Shown here piece by piece: positions 41,298-50,179 of a DNA stretch of 64,000 nucleotides. Position numbers and translations under genes: made by a program. Source of the DNA: a virus. How positions within the stretch are numbered: position 1 is the stretch's first letter; each line of letters opens with the position of its first letter. Under the pieces are notes generated by a model that was given only the letters and a program-made list of their open reading frames with translations, made no database searches and had not been told where the DNA came from. The stretch covers positions 1-64,000 of the IMG/VR virus record IMGVR_UViG_3300046170_000148; one strand, given 5' to 3'.

Positions 41298-42751
41298 GGT
41301 GTAAATCTCTTACCTCTGTTCTCAAGTGCGTTACCGATTGGTTCATATCCGAACCTTGACGAAGGTGTCTTCTTCACGGTTCTACCAATCGATGGCGGTG
41401 TCTTACTTCTATACTTCGGATTCAGTCTGTCTTCTGATACGAGGACACCACCAATTGCATCGATGTTCGCACTATTTCTAAATGAAGACCTAATCTCTTG
41501 AGTGGTAGGAATCTTCGCAAATACATCTTTATAGTTGTCGGTCAACAGTATCTTCAGTTTCAACAGGTCATCAGCATCGACCACAACGGTCTGAATTGCA
41601 AACGAACCTGTCGTTCCGTGGTTGACAACCTTGTCGATAGTGATTTGTGCCTGACCACTGATGCTTGCTTGGGACTTTGTTGCGAGAGAAGCAGTTTCAT
41701 TATGTAGTGAGCCGGGACTATACGAAGCGTCAGTAAGAGTCCCAGTTATGTCGGCAGCCTCGTCAGCGCGTTCTGCCTTTTGTGCAACGTTGGCATTATA
41801 CGCTTCAACCGCCTCATCTGCAATACCCTTGAATGTCCCGTGATAAATCGCACCAGACCCTTCGGCAGTTGCACCATCTTTGCCTTGATATACTCGTCCA
41901 GTGAAGTCAACCTGTTCACCACCGATAGAACCTTTCTGACCAAACACGGATACGTTGTTGACACCCGTCAGGTTAGATACCTTAGATGTGACCGCGAACT
42001 GTTCCTTACCAGATATGAAGATGTTCTGTTCAGATGCGATATCGATGTCACCCTCAACCACATTCTGTTGATTACCCTTGACAACCTGATTATTATCTGC
42101 TAACATAACATCGGTATGCGTTCCGATAGTCTTGTTTGTCTTCGTTCCTTTGGTCGTATACTGAGAGTTCTCTGTAACAGTTGTGCGATGGTTCTGTTCA
42201 ATCTGTTCTACCAAATTACCCGCAACATTGACATTGAAGTTGCCACCAACATCTATATTATAGTCACCCGATACCTTCATGTTCAGGTTACCGTGGTATA
42301 CAAGGTTACCGTTACCCTCGATGATGACAGTCTGGTCACCACCCGTAACCTCGACCTTGTTGTTCAACGCAGAGATGACTACCGAACCATCTGCTCTCAT
42401 CTCTATACCCGCCCCCTTACGGTGACGCAGGAGAACTCGTTCCCCGCCTGGCGTATCGTCAAGTTCAATGACATGACCCGATGCAGTTTCCTGCACTTGG
42501 TTATTAGGATATTGTGATGGTCTCTGTGGTGCAATGTTTAGAGGAACACCGAAGTCACCACCACCAGCATACAGGTTGTTTACCTTTGTTCCTCGTGCCG
42601 CCTTGTTGATTGACACATCATAGTTGTAGTCTCTCTTAGGTAATGCACCTGTAGGGTCTTGCATACCATCAACAGGAACACCCAGAGTCTCCTCTTGTCC
42701 TGCCCCTAGATTTTCTACACGAAGTTCAAACTTATCTTTTTTTGTAGTCAT
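41294..42751 (-). CDS. Central spike protein (gp5 C-terminal beta-helix type)
   Basis: 485 residues. Residues ~125-260 contain short alternating repeats (GDQTVIIEGNGNLVYHGNLN, VSGDYNIDVGGNFNVNVAGN) typical of the triple-stranded beta-helix needle of T4 gp5 and VgrG proteins. In T4 the OB-fold, lysozyme and needle are one polypeptide; here the needle is its own gene, with the OB-fold at 44496 and an amidase between them. It overlaps the amidase stop by 4 nt. Confidence 0.75.
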   Translation of the reverse strand: MTTKKDKFELRVENLGAGQEETLGVPVDGMQDPTGALPKRDYNYDVSINKAARGTKVNNLYAGGGDFGVPLNIAPQRPSQYPNNQVQETASGHVIELDDTPGGERVLLRHRKGAGIEMRADGSVVISALNNKVEVTGGDQTVIIEGNGNLVYHGNLNMKVSGDYNIDVGGNFNVNVAGNLVEQIEQNHRTTVTENSQYTTKGTKTNKTIGTHTDVMLADNNQVVKGNQQNVVEGDIDIASEQNIFISGKEQFAVTSKVSNLTGVNNVSVFGQKGSIGGEQVDFTGRVYQGKDGATAEGSGAIYHGTFKGIADEAVEAYNANVAQKAERADEAADITGTLTDASYSPGSLHNETASLATKSQASISGQAQITIDKVVNHGTTGSFAIQTVVVDADDLLKLKILLTDNYKDVFAKIPTTQEIRSSFRNSANIDAIGGVLVSEDRLNPKYRSKTPPSIGRTVKKTPSSRFGYEPIGNALENRGKRFTP

Positions 42752-43978
42752 GATATTTCCGAAGGTTTGAGTGGCCCTGTATTCAATGGGTCAGTTGTCT
42801 TATTTGTTTTTCTGAAGATTGACTCCACATAATCAGGCACATCAAAGTATGGGTCAAGTTCTGCGACATCCACATCGTTGTGACCGAACACCTGACCGCC
42901 TGGAAACTTACGATAGAACGACTCAAGGAACTGTTCCAGTGTCGTGAACTGTGTGCGAGTGAACGAGTGTGGAGAACGAGAAGGGTTCTCCTGACCAGAT
43001 GCAGCAGCCAATCCACCTACCATTACAACACCAATGGAAAGGTCATTGTGGTCATTCACGGGTGCGTGTTCACCCTTACGGTTGACAGGTCTACCTCTTT
43101 GCAAACTACCATCTCTACGGATGACATAGTGAAACCCGATACCATCGTGTCCCAGTTTGTTGTGAATGTCATTTATCTCTGGTGACCCGATGTTCTTATT
43201 AGAATAAGTCTCTGTGGCGTGAATAATAACTTCTGTCACATCTCGTCTGACTGTAGAGAACTCTGCGTCTAGTTCCTCAACCGAAGATACAAGGGTGAAT
43301 GCATCTTGTGGCGTTTCTCTTCCAGCCCACTTGTTTGCAGTAGATGTAAGAGGCGTTGGTGCGTCGAATAAACTTGCATCTACTACGGTTGAACCAGATA
43401 TCGTTGTATCAAGGTCATTGAGTGACTTATCGATTGTATTGATTTCATTAACCACATCTTGGATTTCAGTATCAGGAACACCTTCCTCTTTACCAATCTT
43501 TCTAACATCATCTACCAACTCTTGTGTTGATGTTGCTTTACTCTGTGATACAAGAGTCTTCGTTCTGTCCGTAACATTCTCAGACTTATTTACAATCGTT
43601 TGTATTGCCTGCACCGATTGTTTAGGGTCTTTAGATGATACCTGACCTAACAGTTGTTTACTCTCTTCGTTAGATAATGTAATACCACCAGCAACAATAT
43701 TTCTAAGAGATGACCTCGCATTACCTGTGAAAGATTCTGTAATATTTTGTAAGAATCCACCCTGAAGTCCTCTATCAACAGAGGTTGATACATTGGTAAA
43801 AAATTCCGAAACACCCGCTTCAAAGTTATTAACTGATGTAGTTACATCATCAAAAACTCTGCGTCCCAATACACCAATGCTGCTGATTGTTGTCAGTATA
43901 TTCTTTGGCTTTTGTGGTTTCCGCATTCAATCCACCGATACCTGTTGCGTTTGATACAACATCTTTTGCATCAGGCAT
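42748..43978 (-). CDS. Tail-associated N-acetylmuramoyl-L-alanine amidase (PGRP/Amidase_2), probable one-base frame error near the N-terminus
   Basis: The C-terminal ~170 residues form an Amidase_2/PGRP domain: TEVIIHATETYS with the first zinc His, HDGIGFHYVIRRDGSLQRG, LSIGVVMVGG and GQVFGHNDVDVAELDPY with the second His and acidic ligand. This domain replaces the gp5 lysozyme for cell-wall penetration at infection. The clear frame starts at ATG 43926, but an ATG at 43978 sharing TGATG with the upstream stop begins coding-like sequence (MPDAKDVVSNATGIGGLN) that joins the main frame if one base is dropped near 43904-43913, giving 409 residues. The central ~200 residues are Ser/Thr-rich and coiled. 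Confidence 0.8.
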
Positions 43979-44496
43979 CAACACCACTCAGAGAAGACAC
44001 AGGGTGTAACACTTTTCGCGGCATCTAATGTGTCACCGAAGGATGGTGTTTGTGTGGTTGTTGGTGTTCCACCGATAGAACTAGTAAAAGAAGAAATCGA
44101 ACTTTTTGTTGCCGCTGATTTCTCTTCAGCTTTCTTGGTTGCGGATTCTATGCCAGCAGGGCCACCTTGACCAATTGCAAGTATACCACTCTTCGCTGTA
44201 GTGTTTGAAGAAAATCCACTTAGAGTATTTGCGTCTTCACTAGGAGTATCAAGACCACTCACACCGATATCATCAGTTATTTTTCCGACAGATGTATCTA
44301 ACACTTCGTTGGGTGTGATACTCTCTTTACCAAGACTTTTGACACCACCAAGTATTTCACCGTCTTTTTGACCGACTTTAGTTTTTAACTTTGCATAAAT
44401 CTCTTCAGATGTTTCTATTCCCAAGTCTAAAGGCTTAACCTCTCGTCTAGTAAGAGATTTTAGAGTAGTGTCTAGGTCTTGTTTATTCAACGCCAT
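43978..44496 (-). CDS. Low-complexity spike-region protein of unknown function
   Basis: 172 residues, starting MALNKQDLDTTLKSLTRREV and dominated by Ser, Thr, Gly and Lys; the end PCVFSEWC has two Cys in the last 9 residues. No family recognised. It lies between the OB-fold gp5-like protein and the amidase with 1-nt overlaps on both sides, so it is cotranslated with spike parts and may be a linker or connector. Confidence 0.6.
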   Translation of the reverse strand: MALNKQDLDTTLKSLTRREVKPLDLGIETSEEIYAKLKTKVGQKDGEILGGVKSLGKESITPNEVLDTSVGKITDDIGVSGLDTPSEDANTLSGFSSNTTAKSGILAIGQGGPAGIESATKKAEEKSAATKSSISSFTSSIGGTPTTTQTPSFGDTLDAAKSVTPCVFSEWC

Positions 44497-45359
44497 TATA
44501 CTATCCTATCAACTAATTCTCGTGCAATACGTTCAACACTACTTATTGTAGTTGCATCAGGTTTCTTGAGATAGTATTTACAGAAGATACTACACGTCCC
44601 CTTATCGCCTTCAAGTTTATCGGACTGAAGAAGTCTGATGTTCGCTGCACTTTGTGTTCCTCTCAACTCATATGCAATGAATGAATTCTGTGTGAAGAAA
44701 GTTTTGTAGTCGTTAGAGAATGCTTTCAGGTCTGTGACTCTATTCTCTGACCAGTCTGCAAGTCCTTTGTTTTCGGTTGTGAGATTGGTCTTCATACCTG
44801 ACACGAAAGATAGAGACGCGACAATACCGATTGATTGTTTGATGGTATACCCCAGATTCAAGAAGAACTGAACCGAAACCTTCTCACGATTTCTCTTCAC
44901 AGACCTACCAATTGCACCCACTGTTTCATTCTTGATATCTATCTCCGATGGTTTATTCGCATTGAACACCTTCGTAAAGAAATCTTCGGGCATCTCTTCG
45001 GTCAACCCACTCTCAGGAATACCTAACTGAACCTGTGTTGGAAGTTCGACATGAGGTATCGACCCCAGAATGATTGGTGTCTGAGAATGAATACCATCCA
45101 TGAAGAACCCAAACACCAATGCGTTTGGTAACAGGTGAGGCATTCTACCGATACCTGATACACCACCCTCTGTGGTCGGCAATACACACTGCGCCCACGG
45201 AAGGTCGTGTTGTGGAATATCTTTGGTGGACTCAGAATGCAGACCGTGAATACGAATCTTGAAACGACCCTCATATCCAGCAGGAGCCATATTGTCTATG
45301 ACAGTTGCAACGAACCATCTGGTATTGTCACCGTAGTATTCTGATAGAATTGGATTCAT
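44496..45359 (-). CDS. gp5: Baseplate hub protein with gp5-type OB-fold
   Basis: 287 residues. The first ~120 residues carry the gp5 OB-fold: TRWFVATVIDNMAPAGYEGR, FKIRIHGLHSESTKDIPQHD, LPWAQCVLPTTEGGVSGIG and FGFFMDGIHSQTPIILGSIP. The rest lacks the T4 lysozyme (EMLRxxEG) and needle repeats, which here are replaced by separate genes downstream. It contacts the gp27-like ring and holds the spike. It overlaps the gp27-like gene by 4 nt. Confidence 0.85.
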   Translation of the reverse strand: MNPILSEYYGDNTRWFVATVIDNMAPAGYEGRFKIRIHGLHSESTKDIPQHDLPWAQCVLPTTEGGVSGIGRMPHLLPNALVFGFFMDGIHSQTPIILGSIPHVELPTQVQLGIPESGLTEEMPEDFFTKVFNANKPSEIDIKNETVGAIGRSVKRNREKVSVQFFLNLGYTIKQSIGIVASLSFVSGMKTNLTTENKGLADWSENRVTDLKAFSNDYKTFFTQNSFIAYELRGTQSAANIRLLQSDKLEGDKGTCSIFCKYYLKKPDATTISSVERIARELVDRIV

Positions 45360-46693
45360 GCCTGTCTCTCCAGTTTACAAATATTCATAGAGACATTATG
45401 TGTGGTATCAGAGAAGACATGTCTTGTTTCATAAACAAGGAAATCACCAGATTTGCCTTTGTCGAGCATTGTGTCTGAGGTAGATTTCTTGTTTACATTT
45501 GTGTTATCGTTTATTACATTCAGTTTGATTATATCTCCAACCCCAGCCTTTGATACAATCAGACCTACGCCTGGCACAACAACATTGAATAGGTTTTTAT
45601 ATAGGTGTGCTTTGATTGCATTGGTCTCAATCTTCTTCTTGAACCGAACCTCATCGTGTTCGTCGTGGTAACTCTTGTGTCTTTCGTATGTGCCTCTGGA
45701 TGTAATCGTGTGAAAGTTCATAGAGTTATAATCATCAATGTGTTGTTCTCCAATTTTAAACTCATCATCAAAGACATTCTGATTTTTACCAATCACACTG
45801 TTCGTTTGTAGACCTTCAAGGGTCTTGCGAATGGTGTGTCGTTGCGAGAAGATTTGTCCTGTATTTAGATTTGTATTAGAATACTGAGAACCGACTAATC
45901 CTTGTTCAATAATCTTGAGAGTGTTGGACATCTTGGTTGTCTTCATACCCGATACAATAAATGATTTCTTATCTTCTCCACCCTGTTCTGCAAGAGCAAC
46001 GTTTGCAGGATTGTAGATATATGGTAACTTGGCGTTGAATGCGTCCTGAGATAACATTGCGTCTAGATTACCAAACCTGATATTGTCATCATGCATTGAC
46101 CCGTAGATAAAGAATGGTGACCCTGTGATTGTTGAAGCCCTTTTGGTCAACCACAGTGCTGCATCGATTGGATTTAGATTAGGAATGATACCCTTCATAC
46201 TGGTCTGAATTGGTTTAGACTCACCCAGATAAGAGATGTCAATATTCTTTTTCATCTCTGACCCAATGAGTTTAACGATGATATCGTCGATACTACCACT
46301 GAATGACCTACTGATTCTCTTGGAACGAGCCAAGAATGCGTGTTCATCCATCAGTGTAATGTTGAGAATACTCGCCTTACCTTGTTCGGACTTGACTGAC
46401 CGTTCAATACCTGTCATAATGAAACTACGTTCAAACACAGGTTGAAGGTCATTGGTAACAGACGCAATGGTTACCTTAAATCTTTCCGTTCCGTTGAAGT
46501 TGATTATATCAAGTAAAGCGTTATCATCTAAGACAATCAACTGACCCGTCAGGTATGGTTTGTCAAGACTTTCAAAGATATTCAACTCAACAATAGAGGT
46601 GCGAACATCAAAGTCTTGTTCCAGCAATCGGTCTGCCGATATGACCGCCTCAGTAATCTTGAACTGTTGCGATTGGTTTTGATTAGATGCCAT
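45356..46693 (-). CDS. gp27: Baseplate hub protein gp27-like
   Basis: 445 residues (T4 gp27: 391). N-terminal FKITEAVISADRLLEQDFDV and LNIFESLDKPYLTGQLIVLD fit the first tube-like domain of gp27/VgrG; FERSFIMTGIERSVKSEQGK and MDEHAFLARSKRISRSFSGS follow. It forms the trimeric hub that adapts the sixfold tube to the trimeric spike. It is placed directly before the gp5-like gene, consistent with complex formation. Confidence 0.82.
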   Translation of the reverse strand: MASNQNQSQQFKITEAVISADRLLEQDFDVRTSIVELNIFESLDKPYLTGQLIVLDDNALLDIINFNGTERFKVTIASVTNDLQPVFERSFIMTGIERSVKSEQGKASILNITLMDEHAFLARSKRISRSFSGSIDDIIVKLIGSEMKKNIDISYLGESKPIQTSMKGIIPNLNPIDAALWLTKRASTITGSPFFIYGSMHDDNIRFGNLDAMLSQDAFNAKLPYIYNPANVALAEQGGEDKKSFIVSGMKTTKMSNTLKIIEQGLVGSQYSNTNLNTGQIFSQRHTIRKTLEGLQTNSVIGKNQNVFDDEFKIGEQHIDDYNSMNFHTITSRGTYERHKSYHDEHDEVRFKKKIETNAIKAHLYKNLFNVVVPGVGLIVSKAGVGDIIKLNVINDNTNVNKKSTSDTMLDKGKSGDFLVYETRHVFSDTTHNVSMNICKLERQA

Positions 46694-47443
46694 TACGACT
46701 CTCTATGAAATTTAGCGAACTCACCCGCAACTTGATTTACAACATCTGGTTTGAGAACAATAATCTCTTTGAGTTCATCATTCCTTTGTTCTAGTCTATC
46801 TCTATACGTCACTGGTGTCCAACTTGCCGATGGACTACCGAAGTCGTATATCGTCAGGTCTTGATGCACACCATTCACATCTTCGTAGTGATGAATAGCA
46901 TTGTATTGTTCGGACTCCGCAATGGCAGTCAGTGATTGTATATTTCCGTCTACATCAGTATATCGAATCAACTCTGTCGAATTAAATTTTGTTGTGTTTG
47001 GTTCTTCACCCGTATCAATGATGAGTTGACCCATATCAGAAATCCTACGAATAACTGTTCCTGTCGTAGTGCTACTAACACCCGTCACACTTTGACCGAC
47101 AGGAAAGATACCTGTCAGGTTTGTGTTGGTTGTCACAACACGATAAGGATATTTTGATTTTGCAATATTTAACATATCGTAATTATCAACAGGCCAACCA
47201 CTCTCACGAATGTGATTGTTCATCAGATAGAATGTCCAATAGTAATCTGGAGTGCCATACAGTTTGTAGGATAGTGTGTCTGGTCTCTCGCCTGCACTGA
47301 TAGTATACTTGTTGTAAAAAAGCAACATTCTCTTTTACTTGGTCAATTACATCGACATATGCAGTGAGATTATTAAAAAGGACTGGACTCTCGTTATCAC
47401 CAAAACGATATGATACGATTCCAAAGTTGTCGAAATATGCCAT
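46693..47443 (-). CDS. gp53: Baseplate wedge protein gp53, frame interrupted by one extra base
   Basis: The start frame (ATG 47443, MAYFDNFGIVSYRFGDNESP) leaves phase at a run of six T (plus-strand A-run 47316-47321). Removing one gives VAFYNKYTISAGERPDTLSY, which continues in the second frame (KLYGTPDYYWTFYLMNNHIR) to 46693, total 249 residues; T4 gp53 is 196. The motif DTLSYKLYGTPDYYWTFYLMN is diagnostic of gp53, which contains a LysM-like domain and sits in the inner baseplate ring with gp6 and gp25. Its start overlaps the gp48 stop. A homopolymer insertion is the likeliest cause. Confidence 0.9.
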
Positions 47444-48330
47444 TAGAATCCTGCCTCAATTTGTCTTCTGTCTAGTGTTCTAGATTCGGTAAATGATACA
47501 CTCATGTCAATCTCACTAAAGTTTCCGTCATCATGCATTGCCATCGTTGATGGGTTGTATGTAATACTCACATCTCTGAGGAAACAAGGGAGAATTTTGT
47601 TTGTAACTTCTTTACCGTTATATTCAATTTGAATGTTAAATCTGTTTGGAAATCTATACCCCAGAGAAATACCAGCGTCAGAAATATCTTCGGGATAAAG
47701 TTCTTCTCTGAATAGTTGGATAATATTCTTGACCTCTTCTGCTTCTTTTGCAGAACATGGTAAAAACTTAAATGTAAATGCAAACTCTCTTAGTGCAACA
47801 CTCTTGAACAAGGCACGACTGTTGGGATTTGTGGTAACTCGTGCTGCAGCCCTAGCAATATTACCTACTTCTTGATTTTTTTGTGCAAGACGAACAATAG
47901 CAAGACTCGCTTGTTGTTGAGAATTAGCGCCCTTCAGTCTATCTGCGGCACTAGAACCAGCAGCAATAGAACCAGCAACACTTCCAGATAACAGGTCAGT
48001 ATTTTCGTAAGCGACATTATCACGGAACTGAAGACCAACAGGAAGATAAAGAGAAACTCTACGAGTAGCAGTTTTTGGTGGTGTGCCTTTTAATGCTCTA
48101 TTGACACCACCTTTGAATTGTTGTATTAGATTAGTGCCAGGCACGTCACCTCCGACAACATCTTTTATGGCATCTTTTGCAGCTTTTGTCTTAGACTGAG
48201 CACTTTGGGCAAGTTCACCCAAATTTGGTTGTTCTTCCTCAAGAACTGAAAAAACAATCTGACCACCATAGTCAGAAGTATCTTCAATGGGATATTGGAA
48301 ATTGTCTTTTAATGCCATTTGTAAATCCAC
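47443..48330 (-). CDS. gp48: Baseplate tail-tube cap gp48
   Basis: 295 residues (T4 gp48: 364). N-terminal membrane-protein-like Ala/Ser repeats are followed by REFAFTFKFLPCSAKEAEEV, IIQLFREELYPEDISDAGIS and FNIQIEYNGKEVTNKILPCF, the conserved gp48 core. It caps the baseplate hub and starts tube growth together with gp54. It begins the long minus-strand late block, 36 nt from the divergent gp4 gene. Confidence 0.9.
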   Translation of the reverse strand: MDLQMALKDNFQYPIEDTSDYGGQIVFSVLEEEQPNLGELAQSAQSKTKAAKDAIKDVVGGDVPGTNLIQQFKGGVNRALKGTPPKTATRRVSLYLPVGLQFRDNVAYENTDLLSGSVAGSIAAGSSAADRLKGANSQQQASLAIVRLAQKNQEVGNIARAAARVTTNPNSRALFKSVALREFAFTFKFLPCSAKEAEEVKNIIQLFREELYPEDISDAGISLGYRFPNRFNIQIEYNGKEVTNKILPCFLRDVSITYNPSTMAMHDDGNFSEIDMSVSFTESRTLDRRQIEAGF

Positions 48331-48366
48331 TAAATAAAAATAATTCGATACTATTTATAAGGTTTT
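48331..48366. promoter_or_regulatory. Divergent late promoter region between gp48 and gp4
   Basis: The 36-nt gap holds a perfect TATAAATA on the minus strand (48352-48359, 21 nt before the gp48 ATG) and CTAAATAA, a near match, on the plus strand at about 48330-48337. It divides the leftward and rightward structural operons. Confidence 0.55.
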
Positions 48367-48843
48367 ATGGCATATTCTGGACGATATAAACCGAAAAATC
48401 CAAAGAAGTATAAGGGTGACTACACAAAGGTCATCTATCGTTCTTTGTGGGAGAAACACGCCTTCAAGTGGTGTGATAACAACTCAAATGTGATTGAGTG
48501 GTCAAGTGAGGAAGTGGTCATACCATATCTATATGAGGTTGACCATAAGTATCATCGTTACTTCATGGACTTAAAAATCAAGATGAAAGATGGTAAAGTC
48601 TTTCTGGTTGAGATAAAACCAGACGCACAGACACGACCACCGACAGGTCAACGCAGAACGAAACGATATATCACCGAAAGTCTAACTTATGTTAAGAATA
48701 TGAATAAGTGGACTACGGCTCAAGAATACGCAAAAGACCGTGGTTGGCACTTTGTTATCTGGACAGAAAAGAACGAACCTCTCAAGTCAATCATACCTAA
48801 ATCAACAAAACAACTAAAACCTTTCAAAAGACGTAAGAAATAA
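48367..48843 (+). CDS. gp4: Head completion protein gp4
   Basis: 158 residues (T4 gp4: 150). The text GDYTKVIYRSLWEKHAFKWC, SEEVVIPYLYEVDHKYHRYF and FLVEIKPDAQTRPP shows a restriction-endonuclease-like (TnsA-type) core with the D...ExK arrangement (MDLKIKMKD and VEIKP). In T4 gp4 (gp50/65) finishes filled heads and may trim DNA ends. First gene of the plus-strand morphogenesis operon. Confidence 0.88.
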   Translation: MAYSGRYKPKNPKKYKGDYTKVIYRSLWEKHAFKWCDNNSNVIEWSSEEVVIPYLYEVDHKYHRYFMDLKIKMKDGKVFLVEIKPDAQTRPPTGQRRTKRYITESLTYVKNMNKWTTAQEYAKDRGWHFVIWTEKNEPLKSIIPKSTKQLKPFKRRKK

Positions 48844-48844
48844 G

Positions 48845-48852
48845 TATAAATA
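48845..48852 (+). promoter_or_regulatory. T4-type late promoter, 5 nt from ATG
   Basis: TATAAATA in the 14-nt gap after gp4; CTGGC then ATG at 48858. No Shine-Dalgarno is visible before this ATG. Confidence 0.65.
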
Positions 48853-48857
48853 CTGGC

Positions 48858-49442
48858 ATGAGTAACTTATTCCAAAGACTGGAACTGCAAGCATTCCGTG
48901 CTGGTATTACACCACGCACGAAGGAATCGCGTGAATGGTTTCGTAAGAAAGCAAAGAACCTTCGTTCTGTCAACCGTGAAGCGTTGATGCAAGAGAAGGA
49001 ATTGAATCGTGGCAACAGACAAATCATTGGTTCGATGCAGATGTTCTTCTATGACCCGAAGACCAAAGACACCCTTCCATACTATGATGCGTTTCCTCTG
49101 GTGATTGTGGTTGGCCCTGCGGAAGGTGGGTTCTATGGATTGAACCTTCACTATCTTCCACCACTTCTTCGTGCGAAGTTCCTTGACTCCCTTCTGGATA
49201 TCCAGTCCAGTAAGACGAGTGATGATTCCAAGTTCAATATCACCTATAAGAGATTGCAGGCTGCAAGTAAGTTCAAGTATTTCAAACCATGTTTCAAACA
49301 CTATCTGAATGACCATGTGAAGAGTAAGTTCGCAGAAGTCCAAGCACCAGAGTGGGAAATCGCAACCTTCCTACCAACCGCAGACTTCCGCAAGAGAAAC
49401 TCTTCCAAAGTGTTCTCAGATTCAAGACGGATGATAGGATAA
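48858..49442 (+). CDS. Conserved T4-like assembly protein (possible gp2-type DNA end protector)
   Basis: 194 residues: MSNLFQRLELQAFRAGITPR, IGSMQMFFYDPKTKDTLPYY, FYGLNLHYLPPLLRAKFLDS, KFKYFKPCFKHYLNDHV and WEIATFLPTADFRK. The protein is basic and conserved in pattern with a T4-superfamily virion or assembly protein. In T4, gene 2 (DNA end protector) adjoins gene 4, so gp2 is a positional candidate, but I cannot verify sequence likeness. It shares TAATG with the next gene. Confidence 0.5.
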   Translation: MSNLFQRLELQAFRAGITPRTKESREWFRKKAKNLRSVNREALMQEKELNRGNRQIIGSMQMFFYDPKTKDTLPYYDAFPLVIVVGPAEGGFYGLNLHYLPPLLRAKFLDSLLDIQSSKTSDDSKFNITYKRLQAASKFKYFKPCFKHYLNDHVKSKFAEVQAPEWEIATFLPTADFRKRNSSKVFSDSRRMIG

Positions 49443-50164
49443 TGGTATTTCGCGTAGACGATTTTAGAGCGCAAGTAAGTAGGGGTGGTGGGTTCGCATC
49501 ACAGAACATGTTCCGTGTTCAACTGCCTCGTATTCAGGGTGCGCCTCTGGGTGGTAACGACCCAAGAGAATTAGACATGTTGTGTCGTGTAACTAGTTTG
49601 CCAGGCCGTCAGGTTTTGTCAACGGACAAACAGATTGGAACAGTTCTAACCAAAGTTGCAAACGGATATGCAGTTGCAGATTTGAATATGACATTCTACT
49701 GCATGAACGACTATGGTATTCGCAGATACTTTGAGGCATGGCAGAACCTTGCACACAATCGAGAAACAAAAACGATTGGGTATTTCAAAGACTATGCCAA
49801 ACCAGTTGTCATTCAACAACTGAAGAAGGGTGTGTCATTCCCAATCAAAAAGAAGAAAGTTTTTGATACTGGTAGAATTCCTAGTGGTATTCGTAATCGT
49901 CTCCCTCGTATTGGGCCACTTGACCTTGCACAGGGTGAGATTGATTTGAACGGTATCTTTGGTGACCAGATTGCATACAGTTGTGTTCTTGAGAATGCAT
50001 ACCCAACAACACTGAATGAAATCACACTAAATAATGAAACGCAAGATGTTGTGGAAGTGTCAGTCCAATTGTCTTACAAAGACTGGCGCTCCCAACAAGG
50101 CGAAATCTCCAGCGGTTTGGTTGAAGGTCTCGCAGGCGAATTGATTCGTAGAGTATTAAGGTAA
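49442..50164 (+). CDS. gp54: Baseplate tail-tube initiator, gp54-like
   Basis: 240 residues from ATG 49442 (MVFRVDDFRAQVSRGGGFAS), chosen for its TAATG overlap; the open frame extends further upstream without support. It resembles gp19 in layout: DDF-x-GGG start, NMFRVQLPRIQG, VTSLPGRQ, FEAWQNL and a C-terminal VLENAYPTTLNEITLNNE, SVQLSYKDW. T4 gp54 (320) has this tube fold and starts tube polymerisation on gp48. The insertion after residue 115 is Lys-rich. Confidence 0.75.
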   Translation: MVFRVDDFRAQVSRGGGFASQNMFRVQLPRIQGAPLGGNDPRELDMLCRVTSLPGRQVLSTDKQIGTVLTKVANGYAVADLNMTFYCMNDYGIRRYFEAWQNLAHNRETKTIGYFKDYAKPVVIQQLKKGVSFPIKKKKVFDTGRIPSGIRNRLPRIGPLDLAQGEIDLNGIFGDQIAYSCVLENAYPTTLNEITLNNETQDVVEVSVQLSYKDWRSQQGEISSGLVEGLAGELIRRVLR

Positions 50165-50179
50165 TTATGGAGTTAAATT

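Noticed and set aside
48867-49343. 158-codon minus-strand frame over the gene after gp4
   Set aside because: Antisense shadow; the plus-strand gene has overlaps with both neighbours and family pattern.
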